Positions 17,305 to 27,223 are shown, numbered from the stretch's first letter. The stretch is DNA of 46,436 nt from TMED109 sp002171375 (GCA_965657505.1 CBFHON010000010.1:1-46436), one strand, 5' to 3'. Numbers and translations: made by a program. Notes: generated by a model from the sequence alone, not told the origin.

Positions 17305-18465
17305 GTGTCTAATCAAATTATTATTCCAAGTATTATGCAAATAGGTTCTGGTGCAATCAAAGAATTAGGAAATATAATGAATAATATGGGTTATAAAAAT
17401 CCATTAATTATAACTGATTCTATGATGATAGAATTAGGATATATATCTAGATTAGAAGAAATTTTGAAAAGTAAAAATATTATTGCAGATATTTTTAAAG
17501 ATACAATCCCTGAACCTACAGTTAAATCTATTCAAAATGGAGTTAATAAAGTTAAAGATGGAAATTATGACTCTTTAATTGCTCTGGGAGGTGGTAGTCC
17601 AATTGATAGTGCAAAGGCAATAAGTATTTTAGGAAAATTTGGTGGTAATATGAAGGAATATAAATTTCCCCGAATAGTAGATGAACTGGGAATTCCAGTT
17701 TTAGCAATTCCTACAACAGCTGGAACAGGGTCAGAAGTTACAAAGTTTACAATAATCTCTGATGAGACAACAGATGAAAAAATGTTATGTGTGGGGAAAG
17801 GGTTTATGCCTTGTGTTGCTATTGTTGATTATGAGCTAACTCTTAGTTTACCGCAAAGATCCACTGCTGATACCGGGATAGATGCCCTAACTCATGCAAT
17901 GGAAGCGTATGTTAGTAAAAAAGCAAATAAATTTAGTGATGCACAAGCTTTGCAAGCTATGAATTTAATAGCTCCTAATTTAAGAAAAGTTTTCCATGAT
18001 GGAAGTAATAGAGAGGCCAGAGAAAAAATGATGTTAGGAGCAACATTAGCTGGAGTCGCTTTCTCAAATGCTTCAGTAGCTTTAGTGCATGGGATGAGTA
18101 GACCTATAGGGGCATTTTATCATGTTCCTCATGGGTTATCAAATGCAATGTTACTACCTTCTGTAACAGAATTTTCAATCCCTGCTGCAACTAAACGTTA
18201 TGCAGATTGCGCACGAGCAATGGAGGTAGCTTTAAAAGAAGATAGTGATGAAGATGCTAATAAGAAGCTTTTAATTGAACTTGAGGATATTAATAAAGAA
18301 CTAAATGTGCCTACCCCAAAAGAGTTTGGCATAAATGAAAAAGATTTTATGAATAATTTAGAAATTATGGCTGAGCAAGCTTTAGCTTCAGGTTCACCTG
18401 GAAATAATCCTAGAGTTCCTGATAATAAAGAAATAATAAATATCTATAAACTATTATGGACATGA
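17305..18465 (+). CDS. Iron-dependent (group III) alcohol dehydrogenase
   Basis: NAD(P)-linked oxidoreductase of the Fe-ADH family. The 386 residues contain the nucleotide motif GGGSPIDSAK (95-104), TTAGTGSEVT (137-146), and the metal ligands D193 and H197 (DALTHAME), H262 (VHGMSRPIGA) and H276 (VPHGLSNAMLLP). The substrate is not deducible; close relatives act on small alcohols or aldehydes. Start is GTG at 17305, with the strong Shine-Dalgarno GGAGG at 17296-17300. The 7 bases TGGAGGT (17295-17301) over this site are complementary to the loop of the candidate Fur-controlled small RNA at 43951-44053, which would make sense for an iron enzyme but needs testing. Confidence 0.92.
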   Translation: MSNQIIIPSIMQIGSGAIKELGNIMNNMGYKNPLIITDSMMIELGYISRLEEILKSKNIIADIFKDTIPEPTVKSIQNGVNKVKDGNYDSLIALGGGSPIDSAKAISILGKFGGNMKEYKFPRIVDELGIPVLAIPTTAGTGSEVTKFTIISDETTDEKMLCVGKGFMPCVAIVDYELTLSLPQRSTADTGIDALTHAMEAYVSKKANKFSDAQALQAMNLIAPNLRKVFHDGSNREAREKMMLGATLAGVAFSNASVALVHGMSRPIGAFYHVPHGLSNAMLLPSVTEFSIPAATKRYADCARAMEVALKEDSDEDANKKLLIELEDINKELNVPTPKEFGINEKDFMNNLEIMAEQALASGSPGNNPRVPDNKEIINIYKLLWT

Positions 18466-18561
18466 ATATAAATTATTTTTTGGAATGAAATATTAACACT
18501 TTAATAAAAGATATTTATAGGTATATATAAATATTATTAAATTAATAAAAAGGATTATAAA

Positions 18562-19548
18562 ATGTCTAAATCTAAAATTGCACTTGTTGGTTCTGGAGCT
18601 ATTGGAGGAACATTAGCTCATCTAGTTGGCTTAAAAGAATTGGGAGATGTAGTCCTTTTAGATATAGCTAAGGGGATTCCGGAAGGTAAAAGCTTAGATA
18701 TTGCTCAATCTTCTCCTGTTGAGGGTTTTGATGTAAGCATGCGAGGAGGAAGTAATTATAGCCTATTAAGAAATTCAGACGTAGTTATTGTAACTGCAGG
18801 TATTCCTAGAAAACCAGGAATGAGTAGAGACGATTTATTAGGTATTAATTTAGGTGTTATGAAAACTGTAGGAGAAGGAATAAAAAAATATTGTCCTAAT
18901 GCTTTTGTAATATGCATTACCAATCCACTTGATGCCATGGTATGGGCTTTGAGAGCATTTAGTGGTTTACCGGCAAACAAAGTTGTTGGTATGGCTGGTG
19001 TATTAGACAGCTCAAGATTTAGGTATTTTTTATCAGAAGAACTTCAAGTTTCTATATCAGATGTTACTGCATTTGTTATGGGAGGCCATGGCGATACGAT
19101 GGTTCCATTAATTAGGTATTCTTCCGTTGCAGGTATACCTTTATCTGAATTAATTAAAATGGGCTGGATTAGCAAAAGTAAACTAAATGAAATTGTCCAA
19201 AGAACGAGGGATGGAGGAGCGGAAATTGTTTCTTTACTTAAAACAGGTTCAGCATTTTATGCTCCAGCAACATCAGCAATTCAGATGGCAGAAAGTTATT
19301 TAAAAGATAAGAAAAAAGTATTACCATGTGCTGCTATGTTGAATGGTGAATATGGTATTAAAGGAATGTATGTAGGAGTTCCTGTAATAATTGGAAAAAA
19401 AGGTATTGAAAAGGTAGTAGAAGTTAGCTTAGATAGTTCCGAAAAAGCTATGTTTAAAAAATCTTTAAAAGCTGTTAATGAGCTAGTTTCAGCGTGCAAA
19501 GATATAGATAAGTCTTTAACTTCTCACTTTAGAAAGATTAAATTATAA
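18562..19548 (+). CDS. mdh: Malate dehydrogenase (LDH-like type)
   Basis: Interconverts malate and oxaloacetate with NAD. The 328 residues have VGSGAIGGTLA (9-19), an acidic residue D34 selecting NAD, and the substrate loop IPRKPGMSRDDLL with R83 and R89. ITNPLDAMVW and the catalytic H176 in GGHGDTMVP follow. R83 rather than Gln marks malate over lactate specificity. AAAAAGGA precedes the ATG. A 96-bp AT-rich spacer separates it from the alcohol dehydrogenase and 102 bp separate it from sucC, so it could have its own promoter, but no convincing one is seen. Confidence 0.97.
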   Translation: MSKSKIALVGSGAIGGTLAHLVGLKELGDVVLLDIAKGIPEGKSLDIAQSSPVEGFDVSMRGGSNYSLLRNSDVVIVTAGIPRKPGMSRDDLLGINLGVMKTVGEGIKKYCPNAFVICITNPLDAMVWALRAFSGLPANKVVGMAGVLDSSRFRYFLSEELQVSISDVTAFVMGGHGDTMVPLIRYSSVAGIPLSELIKMGWISKSKLNEIVQRTRDGGAEIVSLLKTGSAFYAPATSAIQMAESYLKDKKKVLPCAAMLNGEYGIKGMYVGVPVIIGKKGIEKVVEVSLDSSEKAMFKKSLKAVNELVSACKDIDKSLTSHFRKIKL

Positions 19549-19593
19549 TTTCTTAATTTATTTTTCTTTAATATTTATAGTTTAAACTTTTTG

Positions 19594-19611
19594 TTTATCA
19601 TGATAGATAAA
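19594..19611 (+). repeat. Inverted repeat TTTATC-N6-GATAAA upstream of sucC
   Basis: The arms TTTATC (19594-19599) and GATAAA (19606-19611) flank ATGATA, 40 nt before sucC. A perfect TATAAT follows at 19625-19630, so the repeat occupies the place of the -35 of a possible sucCDAB-lpd promoter. It could be an operator; it has no T-run and is not a terminator. Chance is a real alternative in AT-rich DNA. Confidence 0.3.
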
Positions 19612-19650
19612 GTTTATTATTATTTATAATAAAATTATTGGTAATAACTG

Positions 19651-20814
19651 ATGAATATTCACGAATTTCAAGCAAAAAAAATATTGGCTGAATATGGTGT
19701 AAGTATTCCTAAGGGAAAAGAAGCTTATAGTGTAGATGAGGCTGTTTCTGTAGCAAAAGATATAGGTGGAAAAAAGTGGGTAGTAAAGGCTCAAATTCAT
19801 GCTGGTGGAAGAGGAAAAGCAGGTGGAGTTAAAATAGCCGATAGTATAGAAGAAGTTGAAGAAATAAGTAAATCACTCTTAGGCATGCAGTTAGTTACCC
19901 ATCAAACTGGACCTGAAGGTAAAAAAGTTAATAAAATCTTTATCGAACAAGGCATAAATATTATTAGTGAACTTTATCTTGGGGTTGTTCTAGATAGAAG
20001 TAATGAAAAATATGTAATGATGGCCTCTACTGAAGGTGGTACAGAAATAGAGGTTGTTGCAAAAAAAGCACCAGAAAAAATATTTAAGGCTGAAATAGAT
20101 TCTTTATTAGGAATGCAACCATATCAAGCCAGACAGCTAGTTTTTAAATTAGGTTTAGAAAAGTCTATATCAAACAAAGCTATAAAATTTATATTAGCTC
20201 TATCTAAAGCTGTTGAACAAACAGATGCCAGTCTAGTTGAAATTAACCCTTTAGTAGTAACTGAAGATGACGTTCTTGCTCTAGATGCTAAAATGAACTT
20301 TGATGATAATGCATTATATAGACAACAAGATATAGAAAAATTGAGAGATGAAGACGAAGAAGATCCTAGAGAGCTTGAAGCGACAAAATATGATTTAAAT
20401 TATATTACTCTTGAAGGTAATATTGGCTGTATGGTAAATGGGGCAGGATTAGCTATGGCTACAATGGATATTATTAAATTAGAAGGAGGCAATCCTGCTA
20501 ATTTTTTAGATGTTGGAGGAGGAGCAAGTAAAGAAAGAGTAGAGCAAGCATTTAAAATTATATTTTCTGATAAAAAAGTTAAAGCAGTACTTGTCAATAT
20601 ATTTGGAGGAATAATGCGTTGTGATATTATTGCTGAAGGAGTTGTAGCTGCTGCAAAAAATATTGATATTAGAGTTCCACTAATAGTCCGTTTGGCTGGA
20701 ACAAATGTAGAAAAAGGTAAAGAAATTTTAAATAGTTCAGGTTTAGATATAATTAGTGCAGATAATTTAGGTGATGCTGCAAAAAAAGTAGTTCAATCTA
20801 TTAAGGAATTATAA
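19651..20814 (+). CDS. sucC: Succinyl-CoA synthetase beta subunit
   Basis: ATP-grasp subunit of the enzyme that makes ATP or GTP from succinyl-CoA. The 387 residues start MNIHEFQAKKILAEYGV, the family opening. They contain KAQIHAGGRGKAGGVKI in the nucleotide-binding domain, DAKMNFDDNAL, and GGGASKERVEQAFKII with VNIFGGIMRCDIIAEGVV in the C-terminal domain that meets SucD. Its stop overlaps the sucD start by one base (TAATG), as expected for subunits made in equal amounts. Confidence 0.97.
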   Translation: MNIHEFQAKKILAEYGVSIPKGKEAYSVDEAVSVAKDIGGKKWVVKAQIHAGGRGKAGGVKIADSIEEVEEISKSLLGMQLVTHQTGPEGKKVNKIFIEQGINIISELYLGVVLDRSNEKYVMMASTEGGTEIEVVAKKAPEKIFKAEIDSLLGMQPYQARQLVFKLGLEKSISNKAIKFILALSKAVEQTDASLVEINPLVVTEDDVLALDAKMNFDDNALYRQQDIEKLRDEDEEDPRELEATKYDLNYITLEGNIGCMVNGAGLAMATMDIIKLEGGNPANFLDVGGGASKERVEQAFKIIFSDKKVKAVLVNIFGGIMRCDIIAEGVVAAAKNIDIRVPLIVRLAGTNVEKGKEILNSSGLDIISADNLGDAAKKVVQSIKEL

Positions 20815-21683
20815 TGTCTATAATTGTAAATTCAGAAACTAAAGTCATCTGCCAAGGCTTTACTGGTGCGCAGGGAACATTTCATTCTGAACAGGCCATA
20901 GCTTATGGAACAAAAATGGTAGGAGGAGTTTCACCTGGAAAAGGAGGGAGTCATCATTTAGATTTACCTGTATATAATTCGGTTGATGAAGCAGTCTATA
21001 ATACAGACGCTAATGCAAGTGTAATTTATGTGCCTCCACCTTTTGCAGCAGATGCTATATTAGAAGCTATTGATGCAAAGATAGAGTTAATTGTGTGCAT
21101 AACTGAAGGTATTCCTATATTGGATATGGTTAAAGTAAAGAACGTTTTAAATAATTCTAAAAGTAGGTTAATCGGACCAAATTGCCCAGGAATAATTACT
21201 CCTAATCAATGTAAAATAGGTATCATGCCAGGACATATTTGTATGGATGGTAATATTGGAATAGTTTCAAGGTCAGGAACTTTAACTTACGAAGCAGTTG
21301 ATCAAACTACAGCCTGTAAATTGGGCCAAACTACATGTGTAGGTATAGGAGGTGATCCCATTCCTGGTACAAATTTTATTGATACTTTAGAGCTTTTTCT
21401 TGCAGATGAGGCTACTCAAGGAATTATTATGATAGGTGAAATTGGAGGCTCTGCAGAAGAGGAAGCTGCAGAATATATTAAAAGTTCAAAAATTAAAAAA
21501 CCTACAGTAGGTTTTATTGCTGGTTTAAGTGCTCCTGAAGGAAAAAGAATGGGACATGCAGGAGCAATTATATCTGGAGGTAGTGGAGGAGCGGAAGATA
21601 AGATTGAAGCTTTAAAATCAGCAGGAGTTTCAATAGCTTCTTCTCCGGCAACTATCGGGGAAGAGATGTTAAAAATTATATGA
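20814..21683 (+). CDS. sucD: Succinyl-CoA synthetase alpha subunit
   Basis: Binds CoA and carries the phosphohistidine. Motifs: CQGFTGAQGTFHSEQAIAYG near the N-terminus, GGVSPGKGG, IGPNCPGIITP, the CoA-binding GIVSRSGTLTYEA, and the active-site H248 in MGHAGAIISGGSGGAEDK. The length of 289 is standard. It is followed after 22 nt by sucA. Confidence 0.97.
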   Translation: MSIIVNSETKVICQGFTGAQGTFHSEQAIAYGTKMVGGVSPGKGGSHHLDLPVYNSVDEAVYNTDANASVIYVPPPFAADAILEAIDAKIELIVCITEGIPILDMVKVKNVLNNSKSRLIGPNCPGIITPNQCKIGIMPGHICMDGNIGIVSRSGTLTYEAVDQTTACKLGQTTCVGIGGDPIPGTNFIDTLELFLADEATQGIIMIGEIGGSAEEEAAEYIKSSKIKKPTVGFIAGLSAPEGKRMGHAGAIISGGSGGAEDKIEALKSAGVSIASSPATIGEEMLKII

Positions 21684-21705
21684 TAGAATTAAGGGTTAAA
21701 AAGTT

Positions 21706-24522
21706 TTGTTAATGCAATCTTTAAATAAACAAGATCGTATAAAAGAGTTGAAGCAACTATATATTACCTATCTAAAAGACAGAAATTTAGTAAATATAGA
21801 ATGGCAAGAATTTTTTGATGATCTTACTCCAGATGCTTGCTCATTTTTATCAAATTTGAATATTAGTAATAAGGCTAATTTTCAAGCTCAAAAAGAGTTA
21901 ACTTTATCATCAAATGAAGATAGCAGGTCATCTACTTTAGATTCTATAAGGGCCTTAATGTTAATTAGAGCTTATAGAGTAAGAGGTCACTTGAAAGCTA
22001 ATTTAGATCCTTTAAATTTAACAAAATCTCTTGATCACCCGGAGCTTAAACCAGAAAGTTATGGTTTTGAAGAAAAAGATATGGATAGACCTATATTTAT
22101 AGATAATGTGCTAGGACTAGAATCTGCAACACTAAGAGAAATTTTATTAAATTTAGAAGCTACTTATTGTGGAACTATAGGCGTTCAGTTTATGCATATT
22201 CAAGATCCTGAACAAAAGGCTTGGATGCAAAAGACTCTAGAAAATGTTTTAAATCAGCCAGATTTTACTGATATGGGAAAAAAAGCAATTTATGAAAGAT
22301 TGGTTGCTGCAGAAACTTTTGAGAAGTTTTTAGATAGAAAATATACTGGTACAAAAAGATTTGGATTAGAAGGTTCGGAAGCAATGATTCCTGCATTAGA
22401 GCAAATTCTTAAAAGAGGTGGGAAATTAGGCTTAGAAGAAGTGGTAATAGGCACTGCACATAGAGGAAGGCTCAATGTGCTTGCTAATTTTATGGGTAAG
22501 CCCTTTGAAGCTATTTTTTCGGAGTTTCAAGGAAACTCTTCACAACCAGAAAATATCCAAGGTGCAGGAGATGTTAAATATCATTTAGGGACATCTTCTG
22601 ATAGAACTTTTGATGGTAAAAAAGTACATTTATCACTTACAGCAAATCCATCACATTTAGAGGCTGTGAATCCAGTGGTGGTTGGAAAAGTACGAGCTAA
22701 ACAAGATCAGAAAGAAGATTTAGGAAGACGAAAGGTTGCTGCTCTTTTGATACATGGAGATGCAGCCTTTTCTGGCCAAGGATTAGTTCCTGAGACTTTA
22801 GACTTATCAGAACTAAAAGGTTATAGAATTGGTGGAACAATTCACTTTATAATAAACAATCAAATCGGTTTTACTACAAATCCTGTAAATGCTCGTTCAG
22901 GACCTTACTGTTCAGATGTAGCTTTAATGATACAAGCTCCTATATTACATGTTAATGGAGACGACCCAGAAGCTGTTGTTCATGCAGCAAGAATAGCAAT
23001 TGAATTCCGACAAAAATTTAATAAGGACATAGTAGTAGATATGTTTTGTTATAGACGCCACGGTCATAATGAAGGAGATGAACCAGCTTTTACTCAACCT
23101 ACTATGTATAAAGCAATATCAGATCACCCTTCAACACGAGAGATATATAGTAAAAAACTCATAAAAGAAAAATTAATTTCTAAGGAAGAATCAGAAAAAT
23201 ATCTATTAGATTGGTATGCCAGATTAGAGGAAGAATATAAAAAAGCAAATTCATATAAGCCAGATAAAGCAGATTGGTTTAGTGGTGTATGGGAAGGTTT
23301 AGATATAGCTAGAGAAAAAGGAAAAAGAAGAGGTGATACTAGTATAAGCCTAGATAAATTTAAAATAGTAGGACAGGGATTAACTAAATTACCAAAAAAT
23401 TTCAATGTACATAAAAAGTTAAAAAAATTAATTGATCAAAAAAAGTTATCTTTTGAGGGAAAAAATCCTATAGATTGGTCTTCAGCAGAATCATTAGCTT
23501 TAGGAAGTTTACTTGTTGAGGGAGTAAAAATTAGGCTAACTGGACAAGATTCAGGTAGAGGAACATTTTCTCAAAGGCATGCAGTATTAGTTGATCAAAA
23601 AAATGATAATAAAATAATTTTACTAAATAATATAAAAAAAAATCAGGCTATATTTGAAATAGTAGACAGTCCTTTATCTGAGGCGTCAGTTTTAGGTTTT
23701 GAATATGGATATTCATTGGCAGAACCTAACGCTTTAGTCATGTGGGAAGCACAATTTGGAGATTTTGCAAATGGAGCGCAAGTAATTATTGATCAATTTA
23801 TTTCTTCAGGAGAGAGTAAATGGTTAAGAATGTCAGGATTAACTTTATTATTACCGCATGGTTATGAAGGACAAGGACCAGAACATTCCTCTGCTAGAAT
23901 GGAAAGGTTCTTACAATTATGTGCAGAAGACAACTTACAAGTAGTAAATTGTACCACTCCTGCTAATTATTTCCATGTTTTAAGGAGACAAATGCATAGA
24001 TCGTTTAGAAAGCCATTAATAATATTTACACCAAAATCTTTACTACGTAATAAAAATGCAGTTTCAAAAATTTCTGACATAACATCAGGCTCATGGTTTC
24101 ACAGAGTTTTACCAGATCCAAAAAAATCATTAAAAAAAGATAATGTAAAGAGAGTAGTTTTATGCTCAGGAAAAGTTTTCTATGATTTAGTTAAATTGAG
24201 AGAAGAAAAAAAATTAACAAATGTTAGATTGATTAGAATTGAACAACTTTATCCTTTTCCTGAAGATGCTGTAGTCAGAGAGTTAAAAAATTTTTCTAAA
24301 GCAAAAATAATTTGGTGTCAGGAAGAGCCTAAAAATATGGGGGCATGGACTTATATAAGCACATTAATAGAAGACGTAATGATTAAGGTTGGTTCTAAAC
24401 AAAATAGATTATTTTATGCAGGAAGGGAAGCACAAGCTTCTACAGCTTCTGGTTTATTTAGTAGACATCAGCAAGAGCAGCAAAAATTATTAGATATAGC
24501 CTTGTTTGAAAAGACTAAGTAA
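21706..24522 (+). CDS. sucA: 2-oxoglutarate dehydrogenase E1 component
   Basis: Thiamine-diphosphate enzyme that decarboxylates 2-oxoglutarate and passes the succinyl group to SucB. The 938 residues include the thiamine/substrate region GTAHRGRLNVLANFMGKP (about 249-266), KYHLGTSSDR, LTANPSHLEAVNPVVVGK, GDAAFSGQG, and RRHGHNEGDEPAFTQP (about 449-464). The C-terminal transketolase-like part has GQDSGRGTFSQRHA and GYEGQGPEHSSARMERF. TTG at 21706 is taken as start because AAGGG (21691-21695) lies 10 nt upstream; ATG at 21712 (MQSLNKQD) is a near alternative. The N-terminal helix that binds E2 is present. Confidence 0.96.
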   Translation: MLMQSLNKQDRIKELKQLYITYLKDRNLVNIEWQEFFDDLTPDACSFLSNLNISNKANFQAQKELTLSSNEDSRSSTLDSIRALMLIRAYRVRGHLKANLDPLNLTKSLDHPELKPESYGFEEKDMDRPIFIDNVLGLESATLREILLNLEATYCGTIGVQFMHIQDPEQKAWMQKTLENVLNQPDFTDMGKKAIYERLVAAETFEKFLDRKYTGTKRFGLEGSEAMIPALEQILKRGGKLGLEEVVIGTAHRGRLNVLANFMGKPFEAIFSEFQGNSSQPENIQGAGDVKYHLGTSSDRTFDGKKVHLSLTANPSHLEAVNPVVVGKVRAKQDQKEDLGRRKVAALLIHGDAAFSGQGLVPETLDLSELKGYRIGGTIHFIINNQIGFTTNPVNARSGPYCSDVALMIQAPILHVNGDDPEAVVHAARIAIEFRQKFNKDIVVDMFCYRRHGHNEGDEPAFTQPTMYKAISDHPSTREIYSKKLIKEKLISKEESEKYLLDWYARLEEEYKKANSYKPDKADWFSGVWEGLDIAREKGKRRGDTSISLDKFKIVGQGLTKLPKNFNVHKKLKKLIDQKKLSFEGKNPIDWSSAESLALGSLLVEGVKIRLTGQDSGRGTFSQRHAVLVDQKNDNKIILLNNIKKNQAIFEIVDSPLSEASVLGFEYGYSLAEPNALVMWEAQFGDFANGAQVIIDQFISSGESKWLRMSGLTLLLPHGYEGQGPEHSSARMERFLQLCAEDNLQVVNCTTPANYFHVLRRQMHRSFRKPLIIFTPKSLLRNKNAVSKISDITSGSWFHRVLPDPKKSLKKDNVKRVVLCSGKVFYDLVKLREEKKLTNVRLIRIEQLYPFPEDAVVRELKNFSKAKIIWCQEEPKNMGAWTYISTLIEDVMIKVGSKQNRLFYAGREAQASTASGLFSRHQQEQQKLLDIALFEKTK

Positions 24523-24596
24523 TTAAGAAAAATAGTGTTAAACTAAAAAAGAAAGTTAATAATATAATGCAATTTATTCTATATAGGGCGGTATAA

Positions 24597-25832
24597 ATGA
24601 AAATCCTTGTTCCTACTTTGGGTGAGTCTGTTTCCGAAGCAACAGTAGCTAAGTGGTTAAAGAAAAAAGGTGATGATGTTTCTAAAGATGAAGTTTTAGT
24701 AGAACTAGAAACAGATAAAGCAACTTTAGAGGTTTATGCCCAATCAAATGGAGTATTGTCTGAAATATACATTAATGCAGGACAAGATGTTGAAATTGGC
24801 GCTGAATTAGCGGAGTTTCTAGAGAGAGAAGTTTCTGATTTATCTGAAGTTCCAGAAATAACTCATTCTGAATTGAAGGATGAGAGCAACAAGCCTGAAG
24901 GTACTAATATAGATAGCAAAAATGATAATGTTAAACATGAAGATATATTAGAAAAACAATTAATTTCTTCTTCAGATATAAACAGGTCTGGTATAGGAAA
25001 TAAAATCACTAAAACTGATATTGAGGAGTTTATTACAGGGGAAAATTTATCACCCAGTGAAAGAAGGAACAAATCTAATAAAACTGTAAAGATATTAAAC
25101 AATAATATAGAACAAAATGAAAAACTAAGTTCTAAAAAATCCACACGTATTCCAATGACTAGAATACAAAGGACTATGGCAGAGAGATTAAAAAAAGCTC
25201 AAAAAGATGCCGCGATGTTAACCACATTTAATGAAGTTGATATGTCTAAGGTTATTAATATAAGAAATAATAATAAGGAAATTTTTGAGAAAAAATTTGG
25301 AGTCAAATTAGGCTTTATGTCTTTTTTTTGCAATGCAGTTGTATTAGCTTTAAAAGAAATAAAAATTATAAATTCAGAAATAGATGGTACAGATATTATA
25401 TATCATGACCATATTGATATAGGTATTGCTTTAGGTGCCCCACAAGGTCTTTTGGTTCCTGTTATTAGATCTGTAGATAAAAAATCTTTTTTTGAAATTG
25501 AAAAAGAAATATTTAACTTTGGTAAAGAGGCTAGAGAAGGAACAATCACTTCTGATCAAATGACTGGCGCAACATTTACTATTACCAATGGTGGAGTTTA
25601 TGGATCAATGATGTCTACACCTATTATAAACCCTCCTCAAACAGGAATATTAGGATTACATCAAATTAAGGATAGGCCGGTAGTAGAAAATGGAGAAATT
25701 ATAATTAAGCCTATGATGTATGTTGCATTAACTTACGACCATAGAGCAGTATCAGGTAAAGAGGCAGTATCATTTTTAGTTAAAGTAAAACAATTTATTG
25801 AACAACCTGATAGAATGTTAATAGGACTCTAA
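24597..25832 (+). CDS. sucB: 2-oxoglutarate dehydrogenase E2, dihydrolipoamide succinyltransferase
   Basis: Core of the 2-oxoglutarate dehydrogenase complex. One lipoyl domain (1-75) with the lipoylated K41 in ETDKATLEV is followed by a long polar linker. A shortened, diverged E1/E3-binding domain (about 120-150, ending KITKTDIEEF) and a catalytic domain (about 180-411) follow. The C-terminal motif is YDHRAVSGKEAV, with His382 in place, but the position normally filled by Asp in the HxxxD motif is Ser386 (codon TCA). The rest of the catalytic fold, including FTITNGGVYGSM and NPPQTGILGLH, is intact, so it is probably active. Its stop overlaps lpd by one base. Confidence 0.95.
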   Translation: MKILVPTLGESVSEATVAKWLKKKGDDVSKDEVLVELETDKATLEVYAQSNGVLSEIYINAGQDVEIGAELAEFLEREVSDLSEVPEITHSELKDESNKPEGTNIDSKNDNVKHEDILEKQLISSSDINRSGIGNKITKTDIEEFITGENLSPSERRNKSNKTVKILNNNIEQNEKLSSKKSTRIPMTRIQRTMAERLKKAQKDAAMLTTFNEVDMSKVINIRNNNKEIFEKKFGVKLGFMSFFCNAVVLALKEIKIINSEIDGTDIIYHDHIDIGIALGAPQGLLVPVIRSVDKKSFFEIEKEIFNFGKEAREGTITSDQMTGATFTITNGGVYGSMMSTPIINPPQTGILGLHQIKDRPVVENGEIIIKPMMYVALTYDHRAVSGKEAVSFLVKVKQFIEQPDRMLIGL

Positions 25833-27223
25833 TGGAAAAGTTTGATTTAATTGTTATAGGTGGGGGACCAGGAGGATATGTTGCGGCTATATCAGCGGCA
25901 CAAGCAGGACTTAAAGTAGCTTGCATTGACAAAAGAGGAAGTTTAGGAGGTACTTGCTTAAATGTAGGCTGTATACCTTCAAAAAGGTTATTACATTCTT
26001 CAAAATTATATAAAGATATTATACATGAATCAATTAATCATGGGATAAAAATAAAAAAACCATCATTTGATATTAGTAAAATGATGGAAGGTAAAGATAA
26101 TACTATCAATAAATTAACAAATGGAATTCAACATTTGTTCAAAAAAAATAATATAGAATATATCATTGGTCAGGCTTCATTAGAGAATGACAGAACAGTT
26201 AAAGTAGAAAATAGAAAATATATTGCGGAGTATATTATAATTGCTACAGGATCGAGTGCTTCTCAGTTAAAAAATATTAAGTTTGATGAAAATTATATAG
26301 TTTCTTCAACTGGTGCTTTAAACTTTAAAAAAGTTCCAGAAAAATTAGCAGTAATTGGAGCTGGTTATATAGGTTTAGAGTTAGGTTCAGTATGGAGTAG
26401 GTTAGGTTCTGAAGTAACAGTAATTGAATATGACAGTTCTATTGTACCATCTATGGATTCAGATATTGCAGATAATTTTTATAAGGAATTAAAGAAACAA
26501 GGTTTAAATTTTAAATTATCATCCGAAGTTATTAATGCAAAAATTAAAGGCAATAAAGTACAATTAAATACCAGATCAATAATTGACAATTCAGAAGCTA
26601 ATTTGGTATTTGATAAAGCACTTTTAGCTGTAGGACGTATCCCTAATACTAGAGAATTAGGTTTAGAAAAATTAAATATAAGTTCTAATTCCAGAGGTTA
26701 TATAAATGTAAATCATTTTTATGAAACATCAAGTAAAGGAATATATGCTATTGGAGATGTAATAGAAGGGCCAATGTTAGCTCATAAAGCAAGTATAGAG
26801 GCAGAAGCGGTAGTGGATATTATTACAGGTAAAAATGGGCAGGTTAATTATAATGCAATACCTTCAGTAGTATATACTAGCCCTGAAGTAGCATGGGTAG
26901 GAAAAACTAAACAAGAATTAGACAAATATAACCTTGAATACAAAGAAGGTAAGTTTCTATTTAATGCTAATTCTAGAAGTAAAGTGACGGGGAACCTCTC
27001 AGGAATGGTAAAAATATATTCTCATAAAGACTCAGATAAAATATTAGGAGCTCACATTATGGGAGAGCATGCTGGAGAGTTGATAGGAGAATTTGTAGTT
27101 TCAATTGAAATGGGCGCGTCAGCAGAGGATATAGCCTTAATTTGTCATGCTCATCCTACATTATCAGAATCAATAAAAGAAGCAGCCAGTATAGCTTCAT
27201 ATGGACAAACAATTCATTCCTAA
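25832..27223 (+). CDS. lpd: Dihydrolipoyl dehydrogenase (E3)
   Basis: Reoxidises dihydrolipoyl groups with NAD. The 463 residues contain the FAD motif VIGGGPGGYVAA, the redox disulfide C42/C47 in GGTCLNVGCIPSK, the NAD motif VIGAGYIGLELGSVW, and the second FAD contact GIYAIGDVIEGPMLAHKA. The catalytic dyad is H441/E446 in HAHPTLSE. It ends the sucCDAB-lpd run. The convergent gene xerC ends only 5 bp away, with no terminator between them. Confidence 0.97.
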   Translation: MEKFDLIVIGGGPGGYVAAISAAQAGLKVACIDKRGSLGGTCLNVGCIPSKRLLHSSKLYKDIIHESINHGIKIKKPSFDISKMMEGKDNTINKLTNGIQHLFKKNNIEYIIGQASLENDRTVKVENRKYIAEYIIIATGSSASQLKNIKFDENYIVSSTGALNFKKVPEKLAVIGAGYIGLELGSVWSRLGSEVTVIEYDSSIVPSMDSDIADNFYKELKKQGLNFKLSSEVINAKIKGNKVQLNTRSIIDNSEANLVFDKALLAVGRIPNTRELGLEKLNISSNSRGYINVNHFYETSSKGIYAIGDVIEGPMLAHKASIEAEAVVDIITGKNGQVNYNAIPSVVYTSPEVAWVGKTKQELDKYNLEYKEGKFLFNANSRSKVTGNLSGMVKIYSHKDSDKILGAHIMGEHAGELIGEFVVSIEMGASAEDIALICHAHPTLSESIKEAASIASYGQTIHS

